Shown here: in pieces, positions 1-8,080 of the stretch
Layout: each line of letters starts with the position of its first letter
How positions within the stretch are numbered: the first letter of the stretch is position 1
DNA from: CAYONP01 sp964405335
Lineage (GTDB): Bacteria; Armatimonadota; UBA10988
Reading direction: 5' to 3'
Length of the DNA stretch: 64,000 nt
Assembly (NCBI GenBank): GCA_964405335.1
Contig: CAYONP010000015.1
Coordinates: 1 to 64,000 of the forward strand
Notes under the pieces: generated by a model
Seen by the model: only the letters and a program-made list of their open reading frames with translations
What the model was told of the DNA's origin: nothing
Databases searched by the model: none
Program-made: the position numbers and the translations under genes

Positions 1-1154
<1,154 letters not shown>

Positions 1155-1163
1155 GCGGCAAAA

Positions 1164-1231
1164 CGACCGGGACGGTCGACCTACGCGTGCATCGGTTTCT
1201 GCCGATCCGCGTCGACCGACCGTCCCGGTCG
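1164..1231. terminator. Bidirectional hairpin terminator between convergent genes
   Basis: Perfect 15-bp inverted repeat: arm 1 at 1164-1178 (CGACCGGGACGGTCG) and arm 2 at 1217-1231, with a nested 5-bp stem (ATCGG/CCGAT) inside the loop. It fills the 93-bp gap between the stop of the acetyl-CoA synthetase and the stop of the convergent STN gene. It has no clear T-run, so termination is inferred from position and symmetry. Confidence 0.6.
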
Positions 1232-1247
1232 GCCCCGTTGTTCGCAC

Positions 1248-2174
1248 TCACCACACGATCAGGCTGTTGTCCCAGCCGATGCCGACGATGCCGTTGAGCC
1301 CGTCGGGCAGATCGAACACCCCGCCACGGCCGCCCATGCCCTGAGCGCCGGTGCCCACGCCACCGAAGCCCGTGCCGCCAAAGCCGCCCGTGCCGCCGAA
1401 GCCGCCCGTGCCGCCGAGGCCGCCCGCGCCGCCGGTGCCACCGAACCCGCCGGTGCCGAAGCCACCGCCCTGGCCGCCGCCGAACGGCGAGCCGCTGGTC
1501 ACCCCGCCAAAGCCGCCAAAGCCCTGGTTGCCGCCGAACCCACCGCGGTTGCCGCCGAAGCCCTGGTTGCCACCAAAGCCGCCGCCGAACCCACCGCCGA
1601 ACGGCCCGCCAAAGCCACCGCCGAAGCCGCCGCCGCCGCTGAAGCCGCCCATGATGCCGCCCAGCCACGGGTCGATGTCGCCCATCCGCAGGCCGACGCC
1701 GCCGAGCAGCATCGCCACCGCCGGCGAGTCGATGTAGCTCAGCACGATCTTCTCATACCGCTTGGCGCGCACCACGGGTGTGCCCTGATCGGCCGGAGCG
1801 CCTGCCCGGCCGGGGGCCGGCGGTACGCCGGGCCGGCCCGCCCGCGGCGGCGCGCCCGGCTGCGCCGGCATGCCGCCGGCTGGCTGAAGCAGGTAAGTGC
1901 CGTCGACCAACTCGAACTCGAGGCCAAGCCGGCGGGCCACCAGCCGCAGCGCATCCTCGCCGGTGACGCCGTCGAGCTGCACGGTCACGCGCCTGGTCTG
2001 GTCGACGCCGGGCGCCACCAGGATGTCCATCCCGGCCGCGTTGCGCAAGGCGGTGACGACGTCTTCGAGCGTCGCCTGGTCGAAGGTGAGAGTGACCGCG
2101 CGGTCGCCCTGGGCCACCGCTGGGAGCGAGCCCAGCAGAACGAGCGCCGCGGCCACGCGCGAATACTGTCGCAT
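1248..2174 (-). CDS. Exported STN-domain protein with Gly-rich tail, lacking a secretin pore (secretin-like paralogue 1)
   Basis: A 308-aa exported protein. A signal peptide (MRQYSRVAAALVLLGSLPAVAQ) is followed by a secretin/TonB short N-terminal (STN, N0) domain at about residues 25-95. A proline/glycine linker leads to a segment with KRYEKIVLSYIDSPAVAMLL and a low-complexity FGG-rich stretch at about residues 171-281. It ends in DNSLIVW, which aligns with the NxLIVRG signature that closes the N1 region of secretins, yet stops exactly there, so there is no beta-barrel domain. The start is chosen at 2174 because GGAGAGGA lies just upstream and the signal peptide begins there. It is the third STN protein in a row, after the true secretin. 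A role as an accessory periplasmic ring subunit of the pilus secretin is inferred. Confidence 0.75.
   Translation of the reverse strand: MRQYSRVAAALVLLGSLPAVAQGDRAVTLTFDQATLEDVVTALRNAAGMDILVAPGVDQTRRVTVQLDGVTGEDALRLVARRLGLEFELVDGTYLLQPAGGMPAQPGAPPRAGRPGVPPAPGRAGAPADQGTPVVRAKRYEKIVLSYIDSPAVAMLLGGVGLRMGDIDPWLGGIMGGFSGGGGFGGGFGGPFGGGFGGGFGGNQGFGGNRGGFGGNQGFGGFGGVTSGSPFGGGQGGGFGTGGFGGTGGAGGLGGTGGFGGTGGFGGTGFGGVGTGAQGMGGRGGVFDLPDGLNGIVGIGWDNSLIVW
1320..1660 (-). repeat. Gly-rich FGG/GGTGGFGG low-complexity segment
   Basis: About 110 codons dominated by glycine with periodic phenylalanine and some asparagine, in units such as GGFGGTGG and GGNQGFGG. The matching proline-rich open frame on the other strand is only a compositional shadow. 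Confidence 0.85.
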
Positions 2175-2229
2175 GGCTGTCCTCTCCGATGGCTGCGACG
2201 CATGTCCTGTGCTCGTGGTTCCCAAACGA

Positions 2230-2257
2230 ACACCGGCCCGGTGGCCCGGGCCGGTGT
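2230..2257 (-). terminator. GC-rich hairpin terminator after the secretin gene
   Basis: A 12-bp perfect stem (2230-2241 with 2246-2257) around a TGGC loop. Read on the minus strand it lies 24 bp past the secretin stop codon and is followed by the T-containing run TTCGTTTGGG. It probably reduces read-through from the secretin into the downstream STN gene. Confidence 0.6.
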
Positions 2258-2280
2258 CGGAAGCGATGCTCTAGTTGGCG

Positions 2281-4071
2281 TTACAGGACCACTGCCGGAC
2301 CCTCGTTGGCCGACGGGTCGCGCAGGATGGTCGGCGTGACGAAGACGATCAGCTCCGACTCGTCGACGTTGAGGCGCTTCGAGCGGAAGAGCACGCCGAT
2401 CAGCGGCAGGTCACCCAGGAACGGGATCTTGATCGTGTCCTGGCTGTTGTTCTTCCGGATCAGGCCGCCGAGCGCGATGGTCCCACCGTCCGGAACGCGC
2501 AGCATGGTCTGCACCTGCTGCGTCGAGGTGATCGGGATGGTGCCACCGCTCGGGTTGTCGACGAAGCCGATGACGTCCTCGATCTGCGGTGATACCACCG
2601 TCGTGATCGACTCGTTCGGCGGCTGGCCGGTCACCCGCGGGACCACCAGCAGCGCGGTGGTCACCGGCACCGGGATGATCTGCGTCGACACCGTCGACGC
2701 CGCATCGGTGGTAATCGTGTCGGACACCGTCACCGGAATGTCCTGCTGGAACGCCACGATGGCCGGCTGGCCATTCTGCGTGGCGACCTTCGGCGCATTG
2801 ACCACCTTGCCGGCGTTCTCGCGCCGGATGGCCGTCAGCAGCGCCTGGGCATTGCCGTTGAGGTACTCCATCGCCACCGAGGCACCACCGCCGGACGGGG
2901 TCGAACCCTCGACCGTGAAGGTGCCGTTGGTCACCGTCCAGGTGATGCCGAGCGCGTCGGCCTCGCTGACGGTCAGGTTGACGAACCGGCTCTCGACCTC
3001 GATCTGCTTCGGCGGCACGTCGAGCAGCTCGACCAGCTCGCGGAGCTCTTCGATCGCGCCGGGCTCACCCCGCACGATCAGCGCCGAGATCATGTCCAGG
3101 CCGACCAGCTCTTCAATGCCCTCGGGCAGCTCGAACACGCCCTGGCCCGCGCCGCCGAGGCCGCCGCCACCAAGGCCGCCGCCCGCACCAAGCCCGCCGA
3201 GCCCGCCGCCGCCACCGCCCGGGCCGACACCGCCGTCGCCGAACTGGTCACGGCTGTACCGCCGGCCATACTGGTCTCGATCCCCGGCGTAGCGGTTGCG
3301 CGCCAGGCTCAGCACGGCGTCGCTGTCGCGGATCTGTCGGTCCATCCGCGGGTCGCGCCGCACGGTCCCAGCCGGCACGCCCCAGTCGGACGGCACGTGG
3401 TAGCTCGTGGTCTGACCCAGATCGACCCCGACCCAGGCCGCGTAGTTGTTCTGCAGCAGCGTCGCCGCCGACGGGATGCCGTGCATCTTGAAGAACGCCG
3501 CGATGTCGCTGGCGAACGAGTAGCTGACCGGGATCTTGACCCGGATCAGCCGCTCGCCCGTCCGCCGCGACGCGCCACCGGCGGTGTGCGGCCGCGCGCC
3601 GAGCGTCGGCTGCGTCGGCAGGCTGGCGCCCGCCGCCTCGGCCGGTGCTCCGCCCGGGCTGCGCACCGGCGAGGTCGGCGACGAGACGAGCGAGGTGCCC
3701 GTGGTCGCCGGCCCGCCCACGCGGGTCACCGTCGACGGGCTGTCGGCCCGCGCCCCGCGCCGCCGGACGATGTAGATTCCGTCCTGCCCCGGGACCGTGT
3801 CGATCTCGAGGTTGTTGGCCACCGCGAGCGCGCGCAGGGCGCCCTCGACCGTGACGTTGGTGATCAGGATGGTGACCGCCTGCTTGGCCACCTCGGCATC
3901 GGCGATGACATTGATGCCGGTCTCCTCACTCAGGGTGAGGAGCACCTGCTGCAACTCCGCGCCGTCGGCGTCGAGGCTGACCACCCCGTTCGCCGCCTGC
4001 CCGGCAGCCGGCCAGGCGACCGCGACCAGCGCGGCCGCCACGGCCAGGAACCCAGTTCTCGTGGATCTCAC
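2281..4071 (-). CDS. pilQ: Type IV pilus / type II secretion secretin (PilQ/GspD family)
   Basis: Forms the outer-membrane pore through which a pilus or secreted proteins pass. The 596-aa protein has a signal peptide (about residues 1-26), an STN/N0 domain (about 28-103) and a Ser/Pro/Gly linker. A divergent N1-like part includes a short Gly-rich stretch near residues 280-307. The signature SALIVRGEPGAIEELREL is followed by the secretin domain with VPDGGTIALGGLI, IPFLGDLPLIGVLF and ELIVFVTPTILRD. The start is GTG at 4071, supported by AGGAGG seven bases upstream. AMIN domains typical of proteobacterial PilQ are absent, so the architecture is simpler, nearer to short PilQ or GspD. It lies downstream of pilMNOP, the conserved pilMNOPQ order, which favours a pilus secretin. 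Confidence 0.9.
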   Translation of the reverse strand: MRSTRTGFLAVAAALVAVAWPAAGQAANGVVSLDADGAELQQVLLTLSEETGINVIADAEVAKQAVTILITNVTVEGALRALAVANNLEIDTVPGQDGIYIVRRRGARADSPSTVTRVGGPATTGTSLVSSPTSPVRSPGGAPAEAAGASLPTQPTLGARPHTAGGASRRTGERLIRVKIPVSYSFASDIAAFFKMHGIPSAATLLQNNYAAWVGVDLGQTTSYHVPSDWGVPAGTVRRDPRMDRQIRDSDAVLSLARNRYAGDRDQYGRRYSRDQFGDGGVGPGGGGGGLGGLGAGGGLGGGGLGGAGQGVFELPEGIEELVGLDMISALIVRGEPGAIEELRELVELLDVPPKQIEVESRFVNLTVSEADALGITWTVTNGTFTVEGSTPSGGGASVAMEYLNGNAQALLTAIRRENAGKVVNAPKVATQNGQPAIVAFQQDIPVTVSDTITTDAASTVSTQIIPVPVTTALLVVPRVTGQPPNESITTVVSPQIEDVIGFVDNPSGGTIPITSTQQVQTMLRVPDGGTIALGGLIRKNNSQDTIKIPFLGDLPLIGVLFRSKRLNVDESELIVFVTPTILRDPSANEGPAVVL

Positions 4072-4154
4072 GATCCCGCCTCCTCTACCGGGCCGACACG
4101 AACGTGCCGCTGCCCTACGCCTATGACACTCGACCGATACGCGAGTTCGGCGGA

Positions 4155-5078
4155 TCAGAGCCCGAAGCCGCCGCCGCCGAAGCCACCCCGACCGCCGCCG
4201 CCGAAGCCGCCGCCACCGAAGCCGCCGCCACCGCGGTTGCCGCCAAAGCCGCCGCCGCCGAAGCCGCCGCCACCGAAGCCGCCGCCACCGCGGTTGCCGC
4301 CGAAGCCGCCGCCGCCACCGAAGCCACCACGACCGCCGCCGCCGAAGCCGCCGCCGCCGAAGCCGCCGTTGCCGCCGCCGAAGCCGCCGCCGCCGAAGCC
4401 GCCGCCGCCGCCGAAGCCGCCGCCGCCGCCGAAGCCGCCGCCGCCACCGCCCAGGCCGCCGGCCGCCCAGGGATCGAGCTCAATGTAGCGGATCCCCGTC
4501 CCGCCGATGACGTTGGCCAGCGACGGTGCGTCGATGAAGTTGACCACGATCTTCTCGTAGCGCTTCGTCTTCACCGTCGGCGAGCCGGTGCCGGAAGCAC
4601 CGGTGGTGCCGCTGCCGCCCGGCATCAGGCCGCCGCCCGAGGTGGGCTGCGTGCCACCGGTCGAACCAGGCCGACCGCCGCCCTCGGGCCGGCTCGGCGT
4701 GCGGCCGCCGCCGGTCGGTCGCGGCGGCGTCATGCCACCGCCGCCACCCGGCGCGCCGGCCGTACCGACCAGCGGGTCCTTCTTCTTCTGGATGATGTAA
4801 ACGCCCTGGACCTTCTCGAACTCAAGCCCGCCGGCGACGTCGAGGATCATCTCCAAGACGCGGTCGACCGGCTGGTTCTGAACGCTGATGGTCACCCGCG
4901 TGGTCTGATCGACGTCCGGCCCCCAGATGAACTGGATGTTGCCCTGCTGGCTCAAGATGTTGATCGTATCGGCCAGCGTGGCGCCGGTCACGTCGATGCT
5001 GACCAGGTTGTCCTGCGCCGCGACCGGCCCGAGGCCGATCGCCAGCGCGGCCGCCAAGGCCAAGCTGCATCGCTTCAT
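4155..5078 (-). CDS. Exported STN-domain protein with a long FGGGG-repeat tail (secretin-like paralogue 2)
   Basis: A 307-aa exported protein related to the 308-aa protein at the far end of this gene trio. A signal peptide (MKRCSLALAAALAIGLGPVAAQ) is followed by an STN domain (about residues 24-95) and a Pro/Gly/Thr-rich linker. A segment with KRYEKIVVNFIDAPSLANVI is nearly identical in pattern to the paralogue's KRYEKIVLSYIDSP. About 100 C-terminal residues are almost only Gly and Phe. There is no secretin domain and not even the LIV-R-G signature. The start at 5078 is preceded by GAGGAGAG and begins the signal peptide. It lies between pilP and the secretin with a candidate promoter of its own. 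A periplasmic or outer-membrane accessory role is inferred; the Gly-rich tail could be a flexible or self-associating linker. Confidence 0.75.
   Translation of the reverse strand: MKRCSLALAAALAIGLGPVAAQDNLVSIDVTGATLADTINILSQQGNIQFIWGPDVDQTTRVTISVQNQPVDRVLEMILDVAGGLEFEKVQGVYIIQKKKDPLVGTAGAPGGGGGMTPPRPTGGGRTPSRPEGGGRPGSTGGTQPTSGGGLMPGGSGTTGASGTGSPTVKTKRYEKIVVNFIDAPSLANVIGGTGIRYIELDPWAAGGLGGGGGGFGGGGGFGGGGGFGGGGFGGGNGGFGGGGFGGGGRGGFGGGGGFGGNRGGGGFGGGGFGGGGFGGNRGGGGFGGGGFGGGGRGGFGGGGFGL
4158..4460 (-). repeat. FGGGG-type glycine/phenylalanine repeat tract
   Basis: Roughly 100 codons of GGFGGGG-like units with occasional N-R-G interruptions (GGNRGGGGFGGGG occurs twice almost identically), built from near-identical DNA units of the GCCGCCGCCGAAGCC type. 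Such DNA is prone to slippage, so unit number may vary between strains or be misassembled. Confidence 0.88.
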
Positions 5079-5163
5079 TGCACTCTCCTCACATACTCTG
5101 CGACTCGCCTCCCGCCCGCGCGGTTCCGAGCCGCCCAGCGCTGGGGGCCACTCCAGCCTTACC

Positions 5164-5193
5164 ATTGTGCCGCGCCGAGACGGCCTTCGTCAA
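5164..5193 (-). promoter_or_regulatory. Candidate sigma-70 promoter for the STN/secretin genes
   Basis: On the minus strand TTGACG (5193-5188) is followed by an 18-bp spacer and CACAAT (5169-5164). It sits in the 132-bp gap between pilP and the STN gene. The -35 has 5/6 matches and the -10 has 4/6; the spacer length equals that of the two better promoter sites in this window. Moderate support only. Confidence 0.4.
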
Positions 5194-5210
5194 CCGCCAC
5201 GCGGCTCCTG

Positions 5211-5924
5211 CTATCCGTCGCCGCGGCGCGCGAGATACAGCCGACCGGTCTGCGGATCGCGCAGGGTCACGCCCTTGGGCTCAATCCGGTAGACCACCAA
5301 CTCACGCTCGCCGCGGCCGCCGACATTCGTCCGCACCCGATCGCCGAGCCGGACCACCTGGCTCTGCGGCTGATCCCCGCGCGCGTCGGGAAAACTGAGA
5401 ATCGCCTTGTTCACCGCGCCCCAGACCACGCCGCTGGTGACCACGTTGATCGTGTCCACCTCGGCGCTGTCACCGCCCTCATCGCGGTCGGGCGGCAGGG
5501 TGATGTTCGCCCGGATGATGCCCAACGACACCGCCGAGGCGTCGGTCTCCTCCTCCTCGGTCGGCTCGAGCGGATCATCCAGCGGATCGAACGGATTGTT
5601 CCGCACCGGATGCACCGGCCCCCGAGCCAGGCTCGGCTCGAACTCGGGCTCCGCCTCGGCCGCCGCGCCCGGCGGCGTCATCGGCATCGGACCGCCTGGG
5701 CTGGCTCCGCCCGGCACCTGGCCGCCCGGCGGCAGCAACGACGTGCCAGTGTCGGTGTCGCCCGCCGGACCCGCCGGCGGGGGTGCTTCGGCGTCGCCCG
5801 ACTGATCCGCCGCCGGCGCCGCATCCTCGCCCTTGCCGCCGCAGCCGGGCGCGACGAGCAGCCAGCCGATCAGCGCCAGCAGCGCCGCCAGCGAGCCCAA
5901 CCCATGTCGACGTCGCAGGTTCAC
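5211..5924 (-). CDS. pilP: PilP-like pilus assembly lipoprotein
   Basis: Predicted inner-membrane-anchored lipoprotein that would link the PilN/PilO complex to the secretin. The 237-aa protein has an N-terminal hydrophobic stretch ending in the lipobox-like LLVAPGCGGKG (about residues 20-30) and a 90-residue linker rich in Pro, Gly and acidic residues. The C-terminal half has an all-beta, PilP/GspC-like pattern (AVNKAILSF, VVRLGDRVRTNVGG, ELVVYRIEPKGVTLRD). The start is GTG at 5924, with GGTGGAG just upstream overlapping the pilO end; no ATG precedes the lipobox in a sensible position. Identity as PilP rests mostly on the pilMNO-P-secretin gene order plus size, lipobox and beta pattern, since the sequence itself is divergent. 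Confidence 0.72.
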   Translation of the reverse strand: MNLRRRHGLGSLAALLALIGWLLVAPGCGGKGEDAAPAADQSGDAEAPPPAGPAGDTDTGTSLLPPGGQVPGGASPGGPMPMTPPGAAAEAEPEFEPSLARGPVHPVRNNPFDPLDDPLEPTEEEETDASAVSLGIIRANITLPPDRDEGGDSAEVDTINVVTSGVVWGAVNKAILSFPDARGDQPQSQVVRLGDRVRTNVGGRGERELVVYRIEPKGVTLRDPQTGRLYLARRGDG

Positions 5925-5937
5925 GGCAATCTCCACC

Positions 5938-6936
5938 TTACTCGCCGGCCGACTCGTCAGCACCCGAAGACGACGACGACGACTCGCCCCCGGGCGGGCC
6001 GCTCGGCGCCGGCGGCGTCGCGCCGGCCGACGAGCCACTGCCCACACCCGGTGCCGGCGGCGTGCCGCCCGGAGTCCCGCCCGGCGTCGGCAGGGCCGGT
6101 ATGCCGGGAATCCCCGACCCGCCGGGCGCGCCGCCCGGCCCGGCCGCCGCGCCGCCAGCCGGCGGATTCTCAGGCCAGACGAACAGGAACAGCGTGGTGT
6201 CGAGGCGCATCAGCACGCTGCCCTGATAGTCGAACGCCTCGCGCGTCAGCGAGCAGCCGACGAACTGCGCCGTGCGGTTGTAGCGATCGGGAAACGTCTC
6301 GAGGAAGGTCAGAATCTCGTCCAGCGGGCCATACACCGTCATCGGGATGCCGCCCGCGCCGACCGGCCACTCGAGCCGCCCCTCGGGCCCCGTCGCCGGC
6401 TGCTGATAAGGTGTGATCGGCGGCGTCGGGATGCTGATCGGAAAAACGATGAACAGGCCCTTGTAGTTCTTCTCCAGCCACTGGATCAGGTGCGGGCCTT
6501 CGCGGTCGCGCTGCGTGTAGAGCAGCTCGTACATGAACTCGTCGGGCTTCTGATAGTCGAACGCGGTGCGGTTGATGCCGATCATGTGCGCGGCGATCTC
6601 GCGGTCGAGCCGCCCTTCATAGATCGCCTTGTTCGCAATCGCCGCCTCGAGCTCGGCCTCGAGCCGCACGCGCGTGTTGTCGAACGAGGTCTGCTGCGCC
6701 TCCTGATCGGCCCGGCCGGCCTGGAACTTGGGCAGGCTCTCCTGCCCCTGGTCAGGCCACAGCCCGGCAAAGGCGGTGTCGCCACCGTAGGCACCGCGGG
6801 CGGTGTCCCGCGTCGTCTTGGTCGCCCGCCACTCCTCCTGCGTCTTCTTGATCTTGCCGAAGTAGAACCCGCAGGGCACACCAATCCACGGCACGAGGAA
6901 GATCAGCCAGACGTAGAGCGCCCGAAAACCCGACAT
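5938..6936 (-). CDS. pilO: PilO-like inner-membrane alignment protein
   Basis: Probable bitopic inner-membrane partner of PilN. The 332-aa protein has a short cytoplasmic start, one transmembrane helix (about residues 6-26, ALYVWLIFLVPWIGVPCGFY) and a periplasmic helical region. An alpha/beta domain carries the PilO-like features GGIPMTVYGPLDEILTFLET and YNRTAQFVGCSL. The last 80 or so residues are a Pro/Gly/Ser-rich tail ending in a run of serines and acidic residues, which standard PilO (about 200 aa) lacks. The start ATG at 6936 has GTAGGAGGAT upstream and begins 11 bp after the pilN stop. Neighbours pilN, pilP and the secretin support the call. Confidence 0.8.
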   Translation of the reverse strand: MSGFRALYVWLIFLVPWIGVPCGFYFGKIKKTQEEWRATKTTRDTARGAYGGDTAFAGLWPDQGQESLPKFQAGRADQEAQQTSFDNTRVRLEAELEAAIANKAIYEGRLDREIAAHMIGINRTAFDYQKPDEFMYELLYTQRDREGPHLIQWLEKNYKGLFIVFPISIPTPPITPYQQPATGPEGRLEWPVGAGGIPMTVYGPLDEILTFLETFPDRYNRTAQFVGCSLTREAFDYQGSVLMRLDTTLFLFVWPENPPAGGAAAGPGGAPGGSGIPGIPALPTPGGTPGGTPPAPGVGSGSSAGATPPAPSGPPGGESSSSSSGADESAGE

Positions 6937-6946
6937 CGCGATCCTC

Positions 6947-8068
6947 CTACGGACCCGCGCCCGAGCCCGCCGCCGCTGGCGTCGGACCGCCACCAGAACC
7001 GGCCAAGCCCGGCCCCATCGGCGCGCCGGGCGGCAGGCCCGGCATCATCCCGCCGCCGAACGGATCCATGCCACCGAACCCGCCACCGAACCCGCCCTGC
7101 TGGCCACCGGTCCCCGCCGGCGCGGTCATCGGCTGCGCCCACGCGCCGCTGATCGACATGTTCAGGTAAGGCTGGTCCGGCGGCTCCTCCGACGGCGTGA
7201 TGTACTCGAGCATCGCCGCCGAACGCGGATCGAGCCACATCTGCATCGCCTCTTTCGAGGTCTGGCGGAAGTCCATCACCGTGTTGCCGAACCCGCCGCC
7301 GCCGCCCGCCGCGCCGGGCAGACCGCCCTCACCGCCCGGCAGGCCGGGCCCCGCGCCCGAGCCGCCGAGGCCGCCCGGTCCAGGCGGGGCCAGCCCGGCC
7401 GAGCCACTGCTCCCGCCGCCCGGCCCCGGCACGCCGCCGAAGCCGCCGCCCTGCTGGCCCGACGAGATGTTGGTCGACCCGCTGTTGACCGGGCTCAGTG
7501 TGTCGACCTCCAGCGGCAGGTCGAACCGCCGCCGGCCCTCGGCCGTCCAGCCGCGTGGGCTGGTCGAGTTCGGCCAGCCGGTCAGCCCGCCGACCTGGAT
7601 GCTGTTCGCCGCGATCAACCCGTCCAGTTCGCCCTGCCGCAGGTTCATCCACATCCGCGCCACGTCCTGCGTGGTCTTGGTCCGCACGGTCAGGTTGAAC
7701 CCCTGCTCGGTGATCTGCGCCGAGAGCACCTCGACCCGCTGGTAGATGTAACGCGACAGGTTGCGGAACCGCTCGGCGTAACCATCAGAGAAGTCGCGCA
7801 GCGAGACCATGTAGTCATGCCGCTGCTGCAGCGGCGCCACCGCCGCGTTGGCCGCGTCGATCTCGCCCTCCAGGCTGGTCACCTGCGACTGGAGATTGGC
7901 CGCCGCGGTCTGCTGCGTCTTCATGTTCTCGAGCTTGTTGACCTCGGTCATGGTCCAGAAGACCATGCCGCCGGTCAAGGCAAGCAGGATCACCGTGCAG
8001 ACGATCACCGCACGGACGATCTTCTCGCCCTCGAACACGTAGTCGGGCAGGAGTTGCAGTCGAATCAT
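6947..8068 (-). CDS. pilN: PilN-like inner-membrane alignment protein with Gly/Pro-rich extension
   Basis: Expected to bind PilM through its cytoplasmic N-terminus and PilO in the periplasm. The 373-aa protein starts MIRLQLLPDYVFEGEK, in the position where PilN proteins carry their PilM-binding INLLP-type motif (here LQLLP). A transmembrane helix follows (about residues 18-41), then a coiled coil (about 42-90) and a small alpha/beta domain. From about residue 205 the sequence is dominated by Gly/Pro-rich stretches that flank one ordered-looking segment (VMDFRQTSKEAMQMWLDPRS). Typical PilN is about 180-200 aa. The start at ATG 8068 is preferred over GTG 8071 because GGAG lies seven bases upstream. 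Confidence 0.82.
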   Translation of the reverse strand: MIRLQLLPDYVFEGEKIVRAVIVCTVILLALTGGMVFWTMTEVNKLENMKTQQTAAANLQSQVTSLEGEIDAANAAVAPLQQRHDYMVSLRDFSDGYAERFRNLSRYIYQRVEVLSAQITEQGFNLTVRTKTTQDVARMWMNLRQGELDGLIAANSIQVGGLTGWPNSTSPRGWTAEGRRRFDLPLEVDTLSPVNSGSTNISSGQQGGGFGGVPGPGGGSSGSAGLAPPGPGGLGGSGAGPGLPGGEGGLPGAAGGGGGFGNTVMDFRQTSKEAMQMWLDPRSAAMLEYITPSEEPPDQPYLNMSISGAWAQPMTAPAGTGGQQGGFGGGFGGMDPFGGGMMPGLPPGAPMGPGLAGSGGGPTPAAAGSGAGP

Positions 8069-8080
8069 CACCGCGCTCCG

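Noticed and set aside
1351..1737. Proline-rich reading frame (PPKPPVPPK repeats) opposite the Gly-rich STN genes, also near 4104-4490
   Set aside because: It is the exact complement of Gly-rich codons in supported genes. No start signal or separate evidence.
4158..4460. Regularly repeated DNA units that could be mistaken for a CRISPR array or minisatellite
   Set aside because: Units are 12-21 bases of GCCGCC-type DNA, in frame with FGGGG codons, and have no unique spacers or cas genes.
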